Of a stretch of 64,000 nucleotides of DNA, positions 37,393 through 46,572 are shown piece after piece (position 1 is the stretch's first letter; each line of letters opens with the position of its first letter). Both the position numbers and the translations under genes were made by a program. The DNA comes from Mesorhizobium sp. SOD10 (lineage in GTDB: Bacteria > Pseudomonadota > Alphaproteobacteria > Rhizobiales > Rhizobiaceae), in the NCBI GenBank assembly GCA_000824805.1, contig CCNA01000001.1:434001-498000 (forward strand), read 5' to 3'. The notes below the pieces were generated by a model that saw only the letters and a list, made by a program, of their open reading frames with translations, had not been told where the DNA came from and searched no databases.

Positions 37393-37584
37393 TCACGAAG
37401 CGGCGGTTGTCCCCCAGGATTTCAGGCGCTCGAGCACAGGCTCCGTCAGCGGGATGGATTTCCGCTCGGCAAGATTGAAGAAGACCGTTTTGGCAGGCAG
37501 CTTCGCCGCAAGCTCGCCGCCAAGGAGCCTGCGCATCTCGTAGTCCGTCTGGATGGATGTGCGGCCGATGGCGGCGATCGTCAA
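37393..37584 (-). pseudogene. remnant of a hotdog-fold acyl-CoA thioesterase gene
   Basis: The minus-strand frame reads LTIAAIGRTSIQTDYEMRR, then GELAAKLPAKTVFFNL and ERKSIPLTEPVLERL before a stop. This matches the second half of 4-hydroxybenzoyl-CoA-type hotdog thioesterases (IGRTS, YEV/MRR..GELVA, VFVN/D, IPxPVxERL). The first half is absent: the frame runs into the 3' end of livM, where it encodes nothing recognisable. A 5' deletion at the livM junction is the simplest reading. Confidence 0.6.
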
Positions 37585-38564
37585 TCGCGGCTGGCTCGGC
37601 TTCGTTGCAGCCAGCCGTTCAGACCGTTCAGACCGTTCGGCCATGCGATGACGAAGACCGCCAGCAGCAGTCCAAGCCCGATGTTGCGATAGTCGGACAA
37701 TTCCCGCATGCCTTCGTCGGCCAGCATCAGCACGGCGGCGCCGAGCAGGGGGCCCCATATCGAGCCGAGGCCGCCGATGACGATCATCGCGATCAGGAAC
37801 AGCAGCGTCGAGAAGGAAAACACCGTCGGGCCGACGACACGGAAATGGATGGCGTAGAAGCCACCGGCGATGCCGGTGAAGAAGGCGGAGACCGCGAAGA
37901 TCCAGAGCTGATATTTGAAACGGCTGATGCCGCGCGACATGGCGTAGCCCGGATTGTCCCGCAGCGCCCGGAAGGCGAGGCCTAAGGGTCCCCTGATGAC
38001 GACGATCGATATCGTCACCGCGACTGCCAGCAGCGCCAGCCCGACATAATAGTGGGCGACGTACCATTTCGACGGGAACAGCGCGCGCAGGCCGATATCG
38101 CCGAATTGGCCGATGCCGCGCACGCCGCCGAACAGCGGCATGCAGCCGCCGACAGTGGTGAAACAGTCGGTGTCATTGACGATGAGCACATACATGACCT
38201 GCGCGATCGCCAGCGTCAGCAGCGCTACATAGGGGCCGCGCAGCCGCAGGCAGGCGAGGCCGATCAGCATGCCCACCGCGACGGTGATCACGCCGGCCGT
38301 AGGGATAGCGGCGAGCATGGGCACTTTCCAGTAAAAGCCCAGCATCGCGGTGGCATAGGCGCCGGTGGCGAACAGCGCCATCTGCGCCAGCGAGAAGATG
38401 CCGCTAATGCCCAGCACCAGGTTCCACTGCACCACCACGATCGCCCAGATGAAGAACAGCGTCGACTGGGTGATGACGTAGCGCCCCGGCATGGCGATCG
38501 GCAGCGCGATGGCGAGAGCCAGGCAGACGAGGCCGATCAGGATGTCGCGTCGGACGGATTTCAT
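37581..38564 (-). CDS. livM: LIV-type ABC transporter permease (LivM)
   Basis: 327 residues, with about nine membrane helices. The ATPase-contact region is GLAFRALRDNPGYAMSRGI. It starts at the ATG 38562-38564, overlapping the livH stop (ATGA). The C-terminus contains an unusual GLNGLNGWLQRS repeat and abuts the thioesterase remnant; the tail may have been altered by that junction. It pairs with LivH. Substrate is not a branched-chain amino acid by necessity; see the deacetylase in the operon. Confidence 0.9.
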   Translation of the reverse strand: MKSVRRDILIGLVCLALAIALPIAMPGRYVITQSTLFFIWAIVVVQWNLVLGISGIFSLAQMALFATGAYATAMLGFYWKVPMLAAIPTAGVITVAVGMLIGLACLRLRGPYVALLTLAIAQVMYVLIVNDTDCFTTVGGCMPLFGGVRGIGQFGDIGLRALFPSKWYVAHYYVGLALLAVAVTISIVVIRGPLGLAFRALRDNPGYAMSRGISRFKYQLWIFAVSAFFTGIAGGFYAIHFRVVGPTVFSFSTLLFLIAMIVIGGLGSIWGPLLGAAVLMLADEGMRELSDYRNIGLGLLLAVFVIAWPNGLNGLNGWLQRSRASRD

Positions 38565-39439
38565 AGACGCACCACCTGCTGTTTGCCGAACAGGCCGTAG
38601 GGCCGCCAGATCAGCACGAGAATGACGAGAAGCAGCAAGGTGGCGAAGCTCCAGCGCACGCCGAGCACATACTGGGTGGCGGCCTCGAGCAGGCCGAGCG
38701 CGATCGCCGCGATCACGGCGCCATAGACATTGCCGAGCCCCGCAACCACGCAGACGATGAAGGCTTTCAGCATCGGGTCGCCGCCCATTACCGGCGTCAG
38801 CGTGGCGATCGAGCTGATCATGATGCCGGAAACGGCGGCGAGCGCGCCCGAGAGCGCCAGCACCTGCGCGTAGACGCGGCCGACCCTGACGCCCATGAGC
38901 TGTGCCGCCTCGCGGTTCATGGAGGTGGCGCGGATGGCGCGGCCGGTGCTGGTGCGCTGCAGGAGGATGGCGACCGCCACCATCAGCACGATGGCGACGC
39001 CGAGGATGAACACGTTCTGCAGCGGTACGTGCACATTGCCGATGACGACCTGGCCGCCGACCGCGAGCGGCTGCGGGATAGGATAAGGTCCGAAACCCTT
39101 CAGCATCAGATTCTCGATAACGCTGCCGATGCCGATCGTGGCGATGAAGATGTTGGTCTCGAAATTCTCGGCTCTGAGCAGCGGCAGCGCCGCGCTGAAA
39201 TAGATCAGCAATCCGACCAGCGCGCAGACGAGGGCGGCGGCGAGCAGCGCCAACGCTGGGTGCAAGCCGGCATGGACGATGGCCGCGTAGCAGATATAGC
39301 CGCCGAGCGTCAGGATGGCGCCGTGCGCCATGTTGAGCATGTTGAGCGAGCCATAGACCAGCGAGAGGCCGATGGTGGCCACCGCGTACATGGCGCCGAG
39401 CGTCAGGCCGGAAGCGACGATCTGGATCAGGACGTCCAC
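38561..39439 (-). CDS. livH: LIV-type ABC transporter permease (LivH)
   Basis: 292 residues with about eight membrane helices. The family motif GLSLVYGSLNMLNMAHGAI is near the N-terminus and the ATPase-contact loop GRAIRATSMNREAAQLMGV near residue 170. The start codon is GTG at 39439, 3 bp after the livF stop. It forms the channel with LivM. Confidence 0.9.
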   Translation of the reverse strand: MDVLIQIVASGLTLGAMYAVATIGLSLVYGSLNMLNMAHGAILTLGGYICYAAIVHAGLHPALALLAAALVCALVGLLIYFSAALPLLRAENFETNIFIATIGIGSVIENLMLKGFGPYPIPQPLAVGGQVVIGNVHVPLQNVFILGVAIVLMVAVAILLQRTSTGRAIRATSMNREAAQLMGVRVGRVYAQVLALSGALAAVSGIMISSIATLTPVMGGDPMLKAFIVCVVAGLGNVYGAVIAAIALGLLEAATQYVLGVRWSFATLLLLVILVLIWRPYGLFGKQQVVRL

Positions 39440-39442
39440 CGC

Positions 39443-40153
39443 TCACACTCCGAGATAGGTTTCGACGATTTCCGGGCGCGCCATCAGCTCGGCGCCCAGG
39501 CCCGACCAGGCGATGCGGCCATTGTCGAGCAGGTGGATCATGTCGGCATGCTCGGCGATCCGCTCGGCATTCTCCTCGACCAGAAGGATGGTGCGGCCCT
39601 CGCGCCTGAGGTTGAAGATCACCTCATAGATCTGCTCGATGACGATCGGAGCCAGTCCGAGCGAGGGCTCGTCCAGCATCAGCACCTCGCCGCCCGCCAT
39701 CAGGCCGCGGCCTATGCCGCACATGCGGCGCTCGCCGCCCGAAAGCGTGCCGGCGGTCTGGTTGCGGCGCTCCTTCAGCTTCGGCAGCAGCGCAAAGACG
39801 AAGTCGAGCCGCTCGGCCAGTCCGCCGGCGTTGGCATAGGCGCCCATCAGAAGGTTCTCGTGGACGGTCATCGCCGGAAAGAGCAGATCGCCCTGCGGAA
39901 CCTGGATGACGCCGCGCTCGACGATCTGGTCGGGGCGCAGGCGGTCGATGCGCGAGCCGGCAAGGCGGATCTCGCCGGACGTCACCGGGACAAGCCCGGA
40001 AATCGCCTTGAGCAGGGTGCTCTTGCCATGGCCGTTGGGGCCGACAATGGCGGTGAGTTCGCCCTTCCTTGCCGACAGTTTGATGGCGTCGAGCACGATG
40101 CGGCCGGCATAGCCGGCGCTGACGTCGACGATCTCGAGCGCCGCCTCAGCCAT
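39443..40153 (-). CDS. livF: LIV-type ABC transporter ATPase (LivF)
   Basis: 236 residues. Walker A GPNGHGKST, signature LSGGERRMCGIGRGL, Walker B VLMLDEPSLGLAP and LVEEN switch are present. Note Cys in the signature helix (RRMCGIG), where most LivF proteins have Leu/Ala. It overlaps livG by 8 bp and lies 3 bp before livH. Confidence 0.9.
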   Translation of the reverse strand: MAEAALEIVDVSAGYAGRIVLDAIKLSARKGELTAIVGPNGHGKSTLLKAISGLVPVTSGEIRLAGSRIDRLRPDQIVERGVIQVPQGDLLFPAMTVHENLLMGAYANAGGLAERLDFVFALLPKLKERRNQTAGTLSGGERRMCGIGRGLMAGGEVLMLDEPSLGLAPIVIEQIYEVIFNLRREGRTILLVEENAERIAEHADMIHLLDNGRIAWSGLGAELMARPEIVETYLGV

Positions 40154-40946
40154 GCGTGTTTTCCATGAAGGAGCGCAGCCGATCGGAGGCGCCCTGGCCG
40201 AGATAGACGTCGACGACGGTGCGGTCGTCGAGGAGCTTTGTCGGCAGGCCTTCGAAGATCTTTTCGCCGTGATGCATGATCATCATGCGGTCGGAAAGGC
40301 GCACCAGGAAGCGCATCACATGCTCGATGAGGATGATGGTGACCCCTGCCGCCTTGATGGCGCGCACGGCATCCATCACACGGTCGACCTCACGCGCAGT
40401 GAGGCCGCCGACCGGCTCGTCCATCAGAAGCAGTTTCGGCTTCGTCGCCATGGCGCTCGCCATCATCAGGAGCTTGCGGTCGAGCACCGGCAGCTTGCCG
40501 GTGACCTTGTCGGCGCGGTCGCCGATGCCGAGCATTTCAAGCGCGGCGTCGGCGGCCTCATGCGCGGCGCGGCCGGCGCGCAGCGTCGGCACGGCCCGGT
40601 TGCTGCGGCCGAAATAGGCGCCGACCAGAACGTTCTCGCGCGCGGTCATGCTGTCGAAGCCGGCATTGAGCTGGAAGGTGCGGGCAACGCCGGCATGGCA
40701 GATCTGCTCGGGCGCATGCCGGGTGATGTCCTGGCCGTCGAGCACGATCGCGCCTTTGGTGGCCGGGTTCAGTCCCGAGATCACCTCGAACAGCGTCGTC
40801 TTGCCGGCGCCGTTCGGTCCGCCGATGCCGAGGATTTCTCCAGCCCCGACATCGAAGGACAGGTCGCGCACTGCCGCGAGCGCGCCGAAGGACTTGCCGA
40901 CATGCCTGCACGACAGCAATGGCGTCGCGGCGGCGTCTCCCGTCAT
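40146..40946 (-). CDS. livG: LIV-type ABC transporter ATPase (LivG)
   Basis: 266 residues. Walker A GPNGAGKTT, Walker B LLLMDEPVGGL and switch IEHVM. The usual signature LSYGxQR is degenerate: the corresponding segment reads LPVLDRKLLMMASAMA, as in a minority of LivG homologs. Position: 4 bp after the binding-protein gene and overlapping livF. Confidence 0.88.
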   Translation of the reverse strand: MTGDAAATPLLSCRHVGKSFGALAAVRDLSFDVGAGEILGIGGPNGAGKTTLFEVISGLNPATKGAIVLDGQDITRHAPEQICHAGVARTFQLNAGFDSMTARENVLVGAYFGRSNRAVPTLRAGRAAHEAADAALEMLGIGDRADKVTGKLPVLDRKLLMMASAMATKPKLLLMDEPVGGLTAREVDRVMDAVRAIKAAGVTIILIEHVMRFLVRLSDRMMIMHHGEKIFEGLPTKLLDDRTVVDVYLGQGASDRLRSFMENTHG

Positions 40947-40950
40947 ACGG

Positions 40951-42300
40951 CTATGCCTTGATCCATGGCGGCATCATGAACTTGGTCGTGCCGTATGGCG
41001 CCGGCGCGATCAGGCCCGGACCCTTGGTGTAATCCTGGATCTGCAGAAACTGATGCGGCATGCCAAGCGATGAATCGTTGACCTGGGTCGGATAGGTGTA
41101 GGCGGCGTTCTCGAGCGGCATGAAGCGCGTCGTGCCGGTGACGCCGCGCCATATCATTGCGCTCATCCGGGCCGCAACCTTCCGGTTCTGGTCGTTGTTG
41201 CCGGGTTCGCCCGTGCCGCCGGCAAGTGCCGCCGCGGTCGCCCAGACATAGGCGCCGTCATAGGGCTGCGCGCCGGAATTGTGGCCGGCATTCGGGCCGA
41301 ACTTTTCCTTGTAGCGCTTCTCGAAGGCGGTGCCGATGTCGTCCTGCAACGCGCCGACGACGGTCGCGTAGATGATGCCGTTGGCCGCCTGCTTTGCGAT
41401 GTCGCGGAAGGCCGGGATCGACGGGCCGTACTGCATATAGATAAGGCTCGGCGTCGGGTTCGAGGCGAACTGCAGCGCGAACTGCCCGAGATCGGCGGGC
41501 AGGAAGTGGGTGATGCAGATCACCGCCGGCGGATCCTGGCGGATCTTGGCCAGCGTCGGTCCCCATTCCGAAGCGGGCACGCTGACAGTCTCGAACAGGC
41601 TGATGTCCCAGCCATAGCTCTTGGCCTGTTCCTTGACCGCGTTGGCGATGTTGGAGGCATAGACGCCGGCCGACAGGATCACCGCCATCTTGTTGTTCTT
41701 GCGCTTCCACTCGCCGTTTTCCTCCAATTGCTGCAGGAACTTCAGGAAGCCGGGACCATACCAGTATTCGGCGGGGTCGCCCTGGAAGGAACCCCAGTAG
41801 CGGTCCGGATTGGATTTCACCAGATTGTTGTGGCCGATCGTGGTGTCGTAGTGGACATAGATGATGCCGTTGTCGGCGGCGACCTCCTGGATCGCGGCGC
41901 CCGAGCCGATATTGTAGCCGTTGAGGATCGCATGCACACCGTGCCGGTCGACAAGGCGCTGCGCCGCCTGCACGTTGGTGGCGTCGCCCATCTGCGCGGT
42001 GTCCTCGAAGGACGGCTCAAGCGGTCGGCCGAGAATCCCGCCAAGCGCGTTGATCTCCTCGCAGGCGAGCGTCAGACCGTTCTTGAACTCGATGCCGTCG
42101 GGGGCGGCGAAGTCGGTGGTCGGGCCGCACTGGCCGACCGGGATCGGATCGCCTTCGGCGCGCGCCTCGTTGTTCATCGCAAAGAGCATGGCCGGCATGC
42201 CGGTCAGCGTCGCGGCGGTCGCAAGCCCGCCCTTGATCAGGAAGTTGCGGCGGGAGCCGGCAATCACATTCGGCGTGGTGAGTTTCGAACTGCGCTTCAT
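40951..42300 (-). CDS. LIV-type substrate-binding protein with Tat-like signal
   Basis: 449 residues, longer than the usual 370-390 for LivJ/K. The N-terminus has a twin-arginine motif SRRNFLIKGG then ATAATLTGMPAMLFA, suggesting export by Tat. The mature domain is a type I periplasmic-binding fold (VGQCGPTTDFAAPDGIEFKN; AVILSAGVYASNIA). It resembles amide/urea-type (FmdD, UrtA-like) binding proteins more than leucine-binding ones in length and Tat signal. First gene of the transporter after the deacetylase. Confidence 0.87.
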   Translation of the reverse strand: MKRSSKLTTPNVIAGSRRNFLIKGGLATAATLTGMPAMLFAMNNEARAEGDPIPVGQCGPTTDFAAPDGIEFKNGLTLACEEINALGGILGRPLEPSFEDTAQMGDATNVQAAQRLVDRHGVHAILNGYNIGSGAAIQEVAADNGIIYVHYDTTIGHNNLVKSNPDRYWGSFQGDPAEYWYGPGFLKFLQQLEENGEWKRKNNKMAVILSAGVYASNIANAVKEQAKSYGWDISLFETVSVPASEWGPTLAKIRQDPPAVICITHFLPADLGQFALQFASNPTPSLIYMQYGPSIPAFRDIAKQAANGIIYATVVGALQDDIGTAFEKRYKEKFGPNAGHNSGAQPYDGAYVWATAAALAGGTGEPGNNDQNRKVAARMSAMIWRGVTGTTRFMPLENAAYTYPTQVNDSSLGMPHQFLQIQDYTKGPGLIAPAPYGTTKFMMPPWIKA

Positions 42301-42324
42301 CTCGATTCCCCTTGCAAGTTTTTG

Positions 42325-43425
42325 TCAGTTTATGTTTTTGACCAGTTCGGCCGCCTGGTCGATGATCGCCGTCTGGTGCGGCTGCGCCGACATTCCACCC
42401 CATTGCCCCATCAGCTGGTCCCACGGGTCCTCGACGCCGGTGCGGTGTCCGCAAAGCTCCTCGATCACGGCGAGACCGCAATAGGGCACGTACATTTCGG
42501 AGTAGCCGCCCTCATGCGTCATCACCAGGCGCCCGCCGCACAGCTCGCGCGCCGCATCGAGCAGCATGCGCGCCAGCCTGCGGTAGCCGCTGGAATTCAT
42601 CAGCATGCGTCCCATCGGATCGACGCCGGAGGCATCGAAGCCGGAGGGCACCACGATCAGCTCCGGCTTGAAGCGCGTCAGCGCCGGGATCACCACGCGC
42701 TCGAAAGCCGCGGCGTAGGCGCCGGGGCCCGACCCGGGCGGCAGCGGGACGTTGATGTTGAAGCCCTTGCCCTTGCCCTCGCCATTCTCGGCGATCGCGC
42801 CGGAATTGGCCGGGAACAGATTGTCCTGATGCAGCGAGATCGAAAGCACGCTCGGATCGTCGTAGAAGATCGCCTGTGTGCCGTTGCCGTGATGCACGTC
42901 CCAGTCGACGGTCGCGATCCGGGTGAGCCCGTGCAGCTGCTGCGCATGCCGAATGGCGATGGCTGCGTTCGAGAACAGGCAGAAGCCCATGCCGACATCG
43001 GCGGTGGCGTGATGGCCGGGCGGACGGATCAGCGCATACGCGTTGTCGACCTGGCCCGTGATGACGGCTTCGATGGCCTTGATGGCGCCGCCGGCCGCTA
43101 GGAGCGCGATCTCATAGCTGCCGGCGCCAAGCGGCGTCAGCGAGCTGGCGTCGCCATAGCCGCGGTCGCTGATCTCCCTGATCTTGGCGATATGCGCCGG
43201 CGTGTGGACCCGCGACAGCTCCTCGACCGTGGCGCGCCGCGGCTTGATGGTGACCAGATGGTCGAGGATGCCGCTCACTTCCAGGAGGTTGCGCAGGCGG
43301 CGCTTGGTCTCGGGATTTTCCGCATGCGTGCCGGGCTGAACCGTCAGGCTCGGCGGGAAGACCTGGGCCCAGTTCCAGGTGTTGTGCCAAAGATAAAGTT
43401 CGTGAAAAACGAAACCAGTCGCCAT
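42325..43425 (-). CDS. histone-deacetylase-fold amidohydrolase
   Basis: 366 residues from the ATG at 43423-43425, which has GGAG upstream. Class II HDAC/acetylpolyamine amidohydrolase motifs are intact: IRPPGHHA (His138-His139), ATVDWDVHHGNG (zinc ligands Asp176, His178) and VPSGFDASGVDP (third ligand Asp), with a catalytic-pocket MTHEGGYSE. Such enzymes hydrolyse N-acetylated amines. It lies 24 bp upstream of the transporter genes and reads the same way, so it likely acts on the imported compound in the cytoplasm. Confidence 0.88.
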   Translation of the reverse strand: MATGFVFHELYLWHNTWNWAQVFPPSLTVQPGTHAENPETKRRLRNLLEVSGILDHLVTIKPRRATVEELSRVHTPAHIAKIREISDRGYGDASSLTPLGAGSYEIALLAAGGAIKAIEAVITGQVDNAYALIRPPGHHATADVGMGFCLFSNAAIAIRHAQQLHGLTRIATVDWDVHHGNGTQAIFYDDPSVLSISLHQDNLFPANSGAIAENGEGKGKGFNINVPLPPGSGPGAYAAAFERVVIPALTRFKPELIVVPSGFDASGVDPMGRMLMNSSGYRRLARMLLDAARELCGGRLVMTHEGGYSEMYVPYCGLAVIEELCGHRTGVEDPWDQLMGQWGGMSAQPHQTAIIDQAAELVKNIN

Positions 43426-43495
43426 GCGGCTCCACCCAGCATATCTCGGCTGGATGATTGCGCGCCACATCAGCGCTGTCCCGACACCTTCGGGT

Positions 43496-43523
43496 AATGG
43501 GTGGGTTTTTTGACCCACCCATT
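43496..43523. repeat. 10-bp stem inverted repeat
   Basis: AATGGGTGGG and CCCACCCATT flank the loop TTTTTTGA. It lies between the regulator stop (43531) and the deacetylase start, so the regulator transcript would end with it. No U-tract follows on the minus strand, so it is at best a weak terminator or an operator. Confidence 0.5.
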
Positions 43524-43530
43524 CGGGTGG

Positions 43531-46266
43531 TTAGCCGACCAGATGACGCTCCATTGAGCCGTCGAGCCCTATTTCCTTCAGCTTGAGGACGGCTTCCGTC
43601 CGGCTTGAGACGCCGAGCTTGCCGAAGATGTTCTTCAGGTGCCATTTGACCGTGTCGGGCGCCATCGACAGCGTCTCGGCCAGCTGGCGGTTGGTGTAGG
43701 CGCGCAGAAGCAGGGCCGCGACATCGGTTTCCTTGCTGCTCAGCATTTGTTTCCTTCCGCCGATCGCTATCGGGCGCGCGCGTTCGGGCGCGGTCTTGCC
43801 CAGTTCGCGCAGAAGCGTGTCGACAAAGGTGGCGGTGCTGGAATTGCGTGACCAGGCCGGAATTCGAGAGCGGGCGAATTCGAGCACCTCGCGCATCGGC
43901 AGGCCCTCATCGATGAGGGAGCGTAATGCATTCTGCGGCAGCGCCAGGGTGACGACATCGACCGCCGCCGCCAAGGCCAGCAGCGTTTCGCCCGCGCTGT
44001 GCGCGGCGATCGCGACAAGCGCGCGCACCTGCATGAAGCCGCGCAGGCGGCCGTCGCGGCGCATGCGTTCGGCGATACGGTCGAGCACCGTGATGGCCTT
44101 CGCCGGGTGGCCTTCGGCGATCAGCACGCGCGCGGCACCGATATGGGCGTATTCGTCGAGCGGATGGATCGGGACAGGCCGGCTTTCGGCCGAAGGCTCG
44201 ATGCCGCGCGAACGCAGCGCCAGCCGGGCGGCGCGGACGTCGCCGCGCGACAAGAGCAACCGCACCCGCTCGTTCAGGGCGGCAGCCGTCAGCCGGCGGT
44301 AGCGCTTCTCGATGCCCAGCCGCTCGGCGCGTTCGAGGAAGACGATGGCCTCGTCGTGCCGCCCATGCGCGGCGGAGAGCCGCGCCAGATGCAGCTTGCA
44401 GGCCATCTCGTGCACGACCAGCCCGCATTCCTCGATGATCTGCCGGTGCTGGTGCAGGATGCGCTCGGCGCCCTGCAGGTCGTTCCATTCATAGGCGAGC
44501 TCGACATGGAAGATCGCCGTCATCGCCTCTGTGTAGGAACCGGACCCGAGGCGCTCGCGGGCGAGCCGGCAGGCACGGTCGAGCAATTGGTGCGCTTCGG
44601 CGAGATTGCCGGCGGAAATCTCGACCAGCCCCAGCAAGAGGTCGCAATAGACGATGCCGAAGACGGAATTCGCCGCGGCGTGATGGTCGCGCGCCGCGAG
44701 GCTGCGCAGGCGCGCGGCGTCCAGCTCGCCAAGTGAATAGTGGCTGAAAGCGCAGATATTGGCGAGCGTGCCGCGCGCGAAGGGCTCGTCTTCGGGGAAA
44801 TCCGCCAGCCAGCGCGAGGCGATGCGGGTCGCGGTGCGCGAGCGGTCGGTGGCGCTGATGACGCCGGCGGTCAGCGTCTGCAACTCGGCCTTCAGCGAAC
44901 GGGTGGTCGCGCGGTCGATCTCTCCGCGCTCGGATAGCTGCCCGACAAGGGTTTTGGCCTGTTTGAGGATGCGGACCGCCTGGCGCGGCCGGCTCATGTG
45001 GAACTGCGCCCAGACGCGCGCCAGGAGCAGGCGAGGGCGGGCGGCAATCAGCTCGGGGGGAAGCTGGTTCAGCCACTCCGTCAGTCTGGGGATGTGGCCC
45101 TGCATGGTGAGCGGCATGGCGCATTCCTCGACAAGGCGCGCGGCATGGTCGGCATCGCCGCTGGCAAGCGCATGGTCGACCGCGTCGGAGATATGGCCCC
45201 GGGCCGCCAGCCAGGCGGCGGCGGCGCGATGCAGGTCCTTGCGTGCCTCCGGCGCCCAGGTATCCAGCCTGTTGCGCAGGAATTCCGAGAACAAATGGTG
45301 GTAGCGGAACCATTGTCCCGTGGAATCGAGCGCGATGAGAAAAAGGTTCGAGTGTTCGATGGTCGCCAGCGCCGCGGCGCAGTCCCGTCCAGGACAAACG
45401 GCCTCGACGAGGCCAAGGCAGAAGCGGTCGAGGATCGAGGTCCTGAGCAGGAAATCCTGGATCTCGGGCGCCTGGCGTGCGAGCACGTCGTGAGTCAGGA
45501 ACATCGCCACGTCGCGCTGGCTGCCGGAAAATTCGGCGATGAAGGCTTCTCTCGATCCTTCATGCGCCAACGCCAAAGCGGCCAGCTGCAGTCCGGCTGG
45601 CCAGCCTTCGGTCTTGTGGTGGAGCGCCACCACGGCCGAGACGGCGAGGTCGAGGCCGCAGACATTGGCAAGATAGTCCTCGGTCTCCTCGAGCGAAAAG
45701 CGCAGGTCGCTGTCGCCGAGGCTGACGACATGCCCCTTCATCTTCATAGGGGCGAGCTCGAGCGGGAGCTCGCCGCGGGTCGCGAGCACGATGCGCAGGG
45801 CCGGCGGGGCATAGGCGACCAGCATGTTGATGCAGGCGGCGATCTCGCCGGAGACGATCAGATGCGCGTCGTCGAGGACGAGGTAGATCGGCGCGGTGCG
45901 CCGCGACAATTGGTTGATGATGGCGGTGAGGATGGAATCGACCGGCGTCACGGGACTGGAGTCGATCAGCGATTCCGCGTTGCCGGCAATATCGGGATCG
46001 ACGCGGTGGAAGGCTGCGGCGAGATATTTGAGGAAGCGGGCGAGATCATTGTCGAGCCGGTCGATGGACAGCCACGCGACCTGGGCTATACCGCCGGATA
46101 TGCCGGCCGCCCATTGCGACAGCAGGGTCGATTTGCCGAAGCCGGCAGGCGAGGTCACCACCGTCAGCTTTCCCGCCGTCGCGGCGTCCAGGGTGCGCAG
46201 CAGCCGCGGCCTCTGAACCAGGGCGTCGCGCAAATGAGGCGGCTGGAGCTTCGTCTCTATCAGCAT
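43531..46266 (-). CDS. MalT-like (LAL) LuxR-family regulator
   Basis: 911 residues from the ATG at 46264-46266. The order is: N-terminal ETKLQPP, STAND ATPase with Walker A SPAGFGKST at about 39-47 and Walker B VLDDAHL, a winged helix, a long TPR-like helical region from about residue 350 to 780, and a C-terminal LuxR helix-turn-helix (TDVAALLLRAYTNRQLAETL, DTVKWHLKNIFGKL). MalT-type proteins bind a small inducer and ATP before activating promoters. The divergent distance to the caspase gene and co-orientation with the deacetylase-liv operon make that operon the likely target. Confidence 0.88.
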   Translation of the reverse strand: MLIETKLQPPHLRDALVQRPRLLRTLDAATAGKLTVVTSPAGFGKSTLLSQWAAGISGGIAQVAWLSIDRLDNDLARFLKYLAAAFHRVDPDIAGNAESLIDSSPVTPVDSILTAIINQLSRRTAPIYLVLDDAHLIVSGEIAACINMLVAYAPPALRIVLATRGELPLELAPMKMKGHVVSLGDSDLRFSLEETEDYLANVCGLDLAVSAVVALHHKTEGWPAGLQLAALALAHEGSREAFIAEFSGSQRDVAMFLTHDVLARQAPEIQDFLLRTSILDRFCLGLVEAVCPGRDCAAALATIEHSNLFLIALDSTGQWFRYHHLFSEFLRNRLDTWAPEARKDLHRAAAAWLAARGHISDAVDHALASGDADHAARLVEECAMPLTMQGHIPRLTEWLNQLPPELIAARPRLLLARVWAQFHMSRPRQAVRILKQAKTLVGQLSERGEIDRATTRSLKAELQTLTAGVISATDRSRTATRIASRWLADFPEDEPFARGTLANICAFSHYSLGELDAARLRSLAARDHHAAANSVFGIVYCDLLLGLVEISAGNLAEAHQLLDRACRLARERLGSGSYTEAMTAIFHVELAYEWNDLQGAERILHQHRQIIEECGLVVHEMACKLHLARLSAAHGRHDEAIVFLERAERLGIEKRYRRLTAAALNERVRLLLSRGDVRAARLALRSRGIEPSAESRPVPIHPLDEYAHIGAARVLIAEGHPAKAITVLDRIAERMRRDGRLRGFMQVRALVAIAAHSAGETLLALAAAVDVVTLALPQNALRSLIDEGLPMREVLEFARSRIPAWSRNSSTATFVDTLLRELGKTAPERARPIAIGGRKQMLSSKETDVAALLLRAYTNRQLAETLSMAPDTVKWHLKNIFGKLGVSSRTEAVLKLKEIGLDGSMERHLVG

Positions 46267-46572
46267 CTGGTTCTCGGCTGCAGCTTTCGGCGCTTTTAAT
46301 AAACGCGCAGTGCGGCGCGGAGGCAATGGCCGGGCTACGCGGGCGTAGCTCGCTGATGGCGATGCTGCGCCAAACAGCGGCGATGCGCTGCCCAGGTCAT
46401 TGCGGCGCCCGGGCCTCTGAGTTATTTTAGCGGTTCATTGGATGCGCAGCCTGCCTTACTGTCGCAGGCACGTTTCCTTGCCGTTTTGGCGGATTGTGAA
46501 GTCTTTAACAGACCACGATGTCGTAAGCTGCGTTCTGTGGCCGACAAGGTGATAGCAGTTAGGGATTTTGCC
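46267..46572. other. divergent intergenic region
   Basis: About 306 bp between the MalT-like gene and the caspase gene. In-frame extensions of both genes enter it, but both are low-quality (a TTG at 46326 for the regulator and an ATG-like start at 46438 for the caspase, neither with a ribosome site). I see no separate gene. Promoters for both genes should be here. Confidence 0.5.

Noticed and set aside
37585..38067. Upstream continuation of the thioesterase-like frame inside livM
   Set aside because: Translation is Arg-rich noise antiparallel in character, while livM encodes clear membrane helices there; only the part up to 37584 looks like thioesterase.
41281..43101. 606-codon plus-strand frame across the binding-protein and deacetylase genes
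   Set aside because: It is antisense to two genes with full family motifs and shows no domain of its own.
46438..46572. Upstream start for the caspase gene
   Set aside because: It would bury the signal peptide behind 45 non-homologous residues; the ATG at 46573 has a ribosome site.
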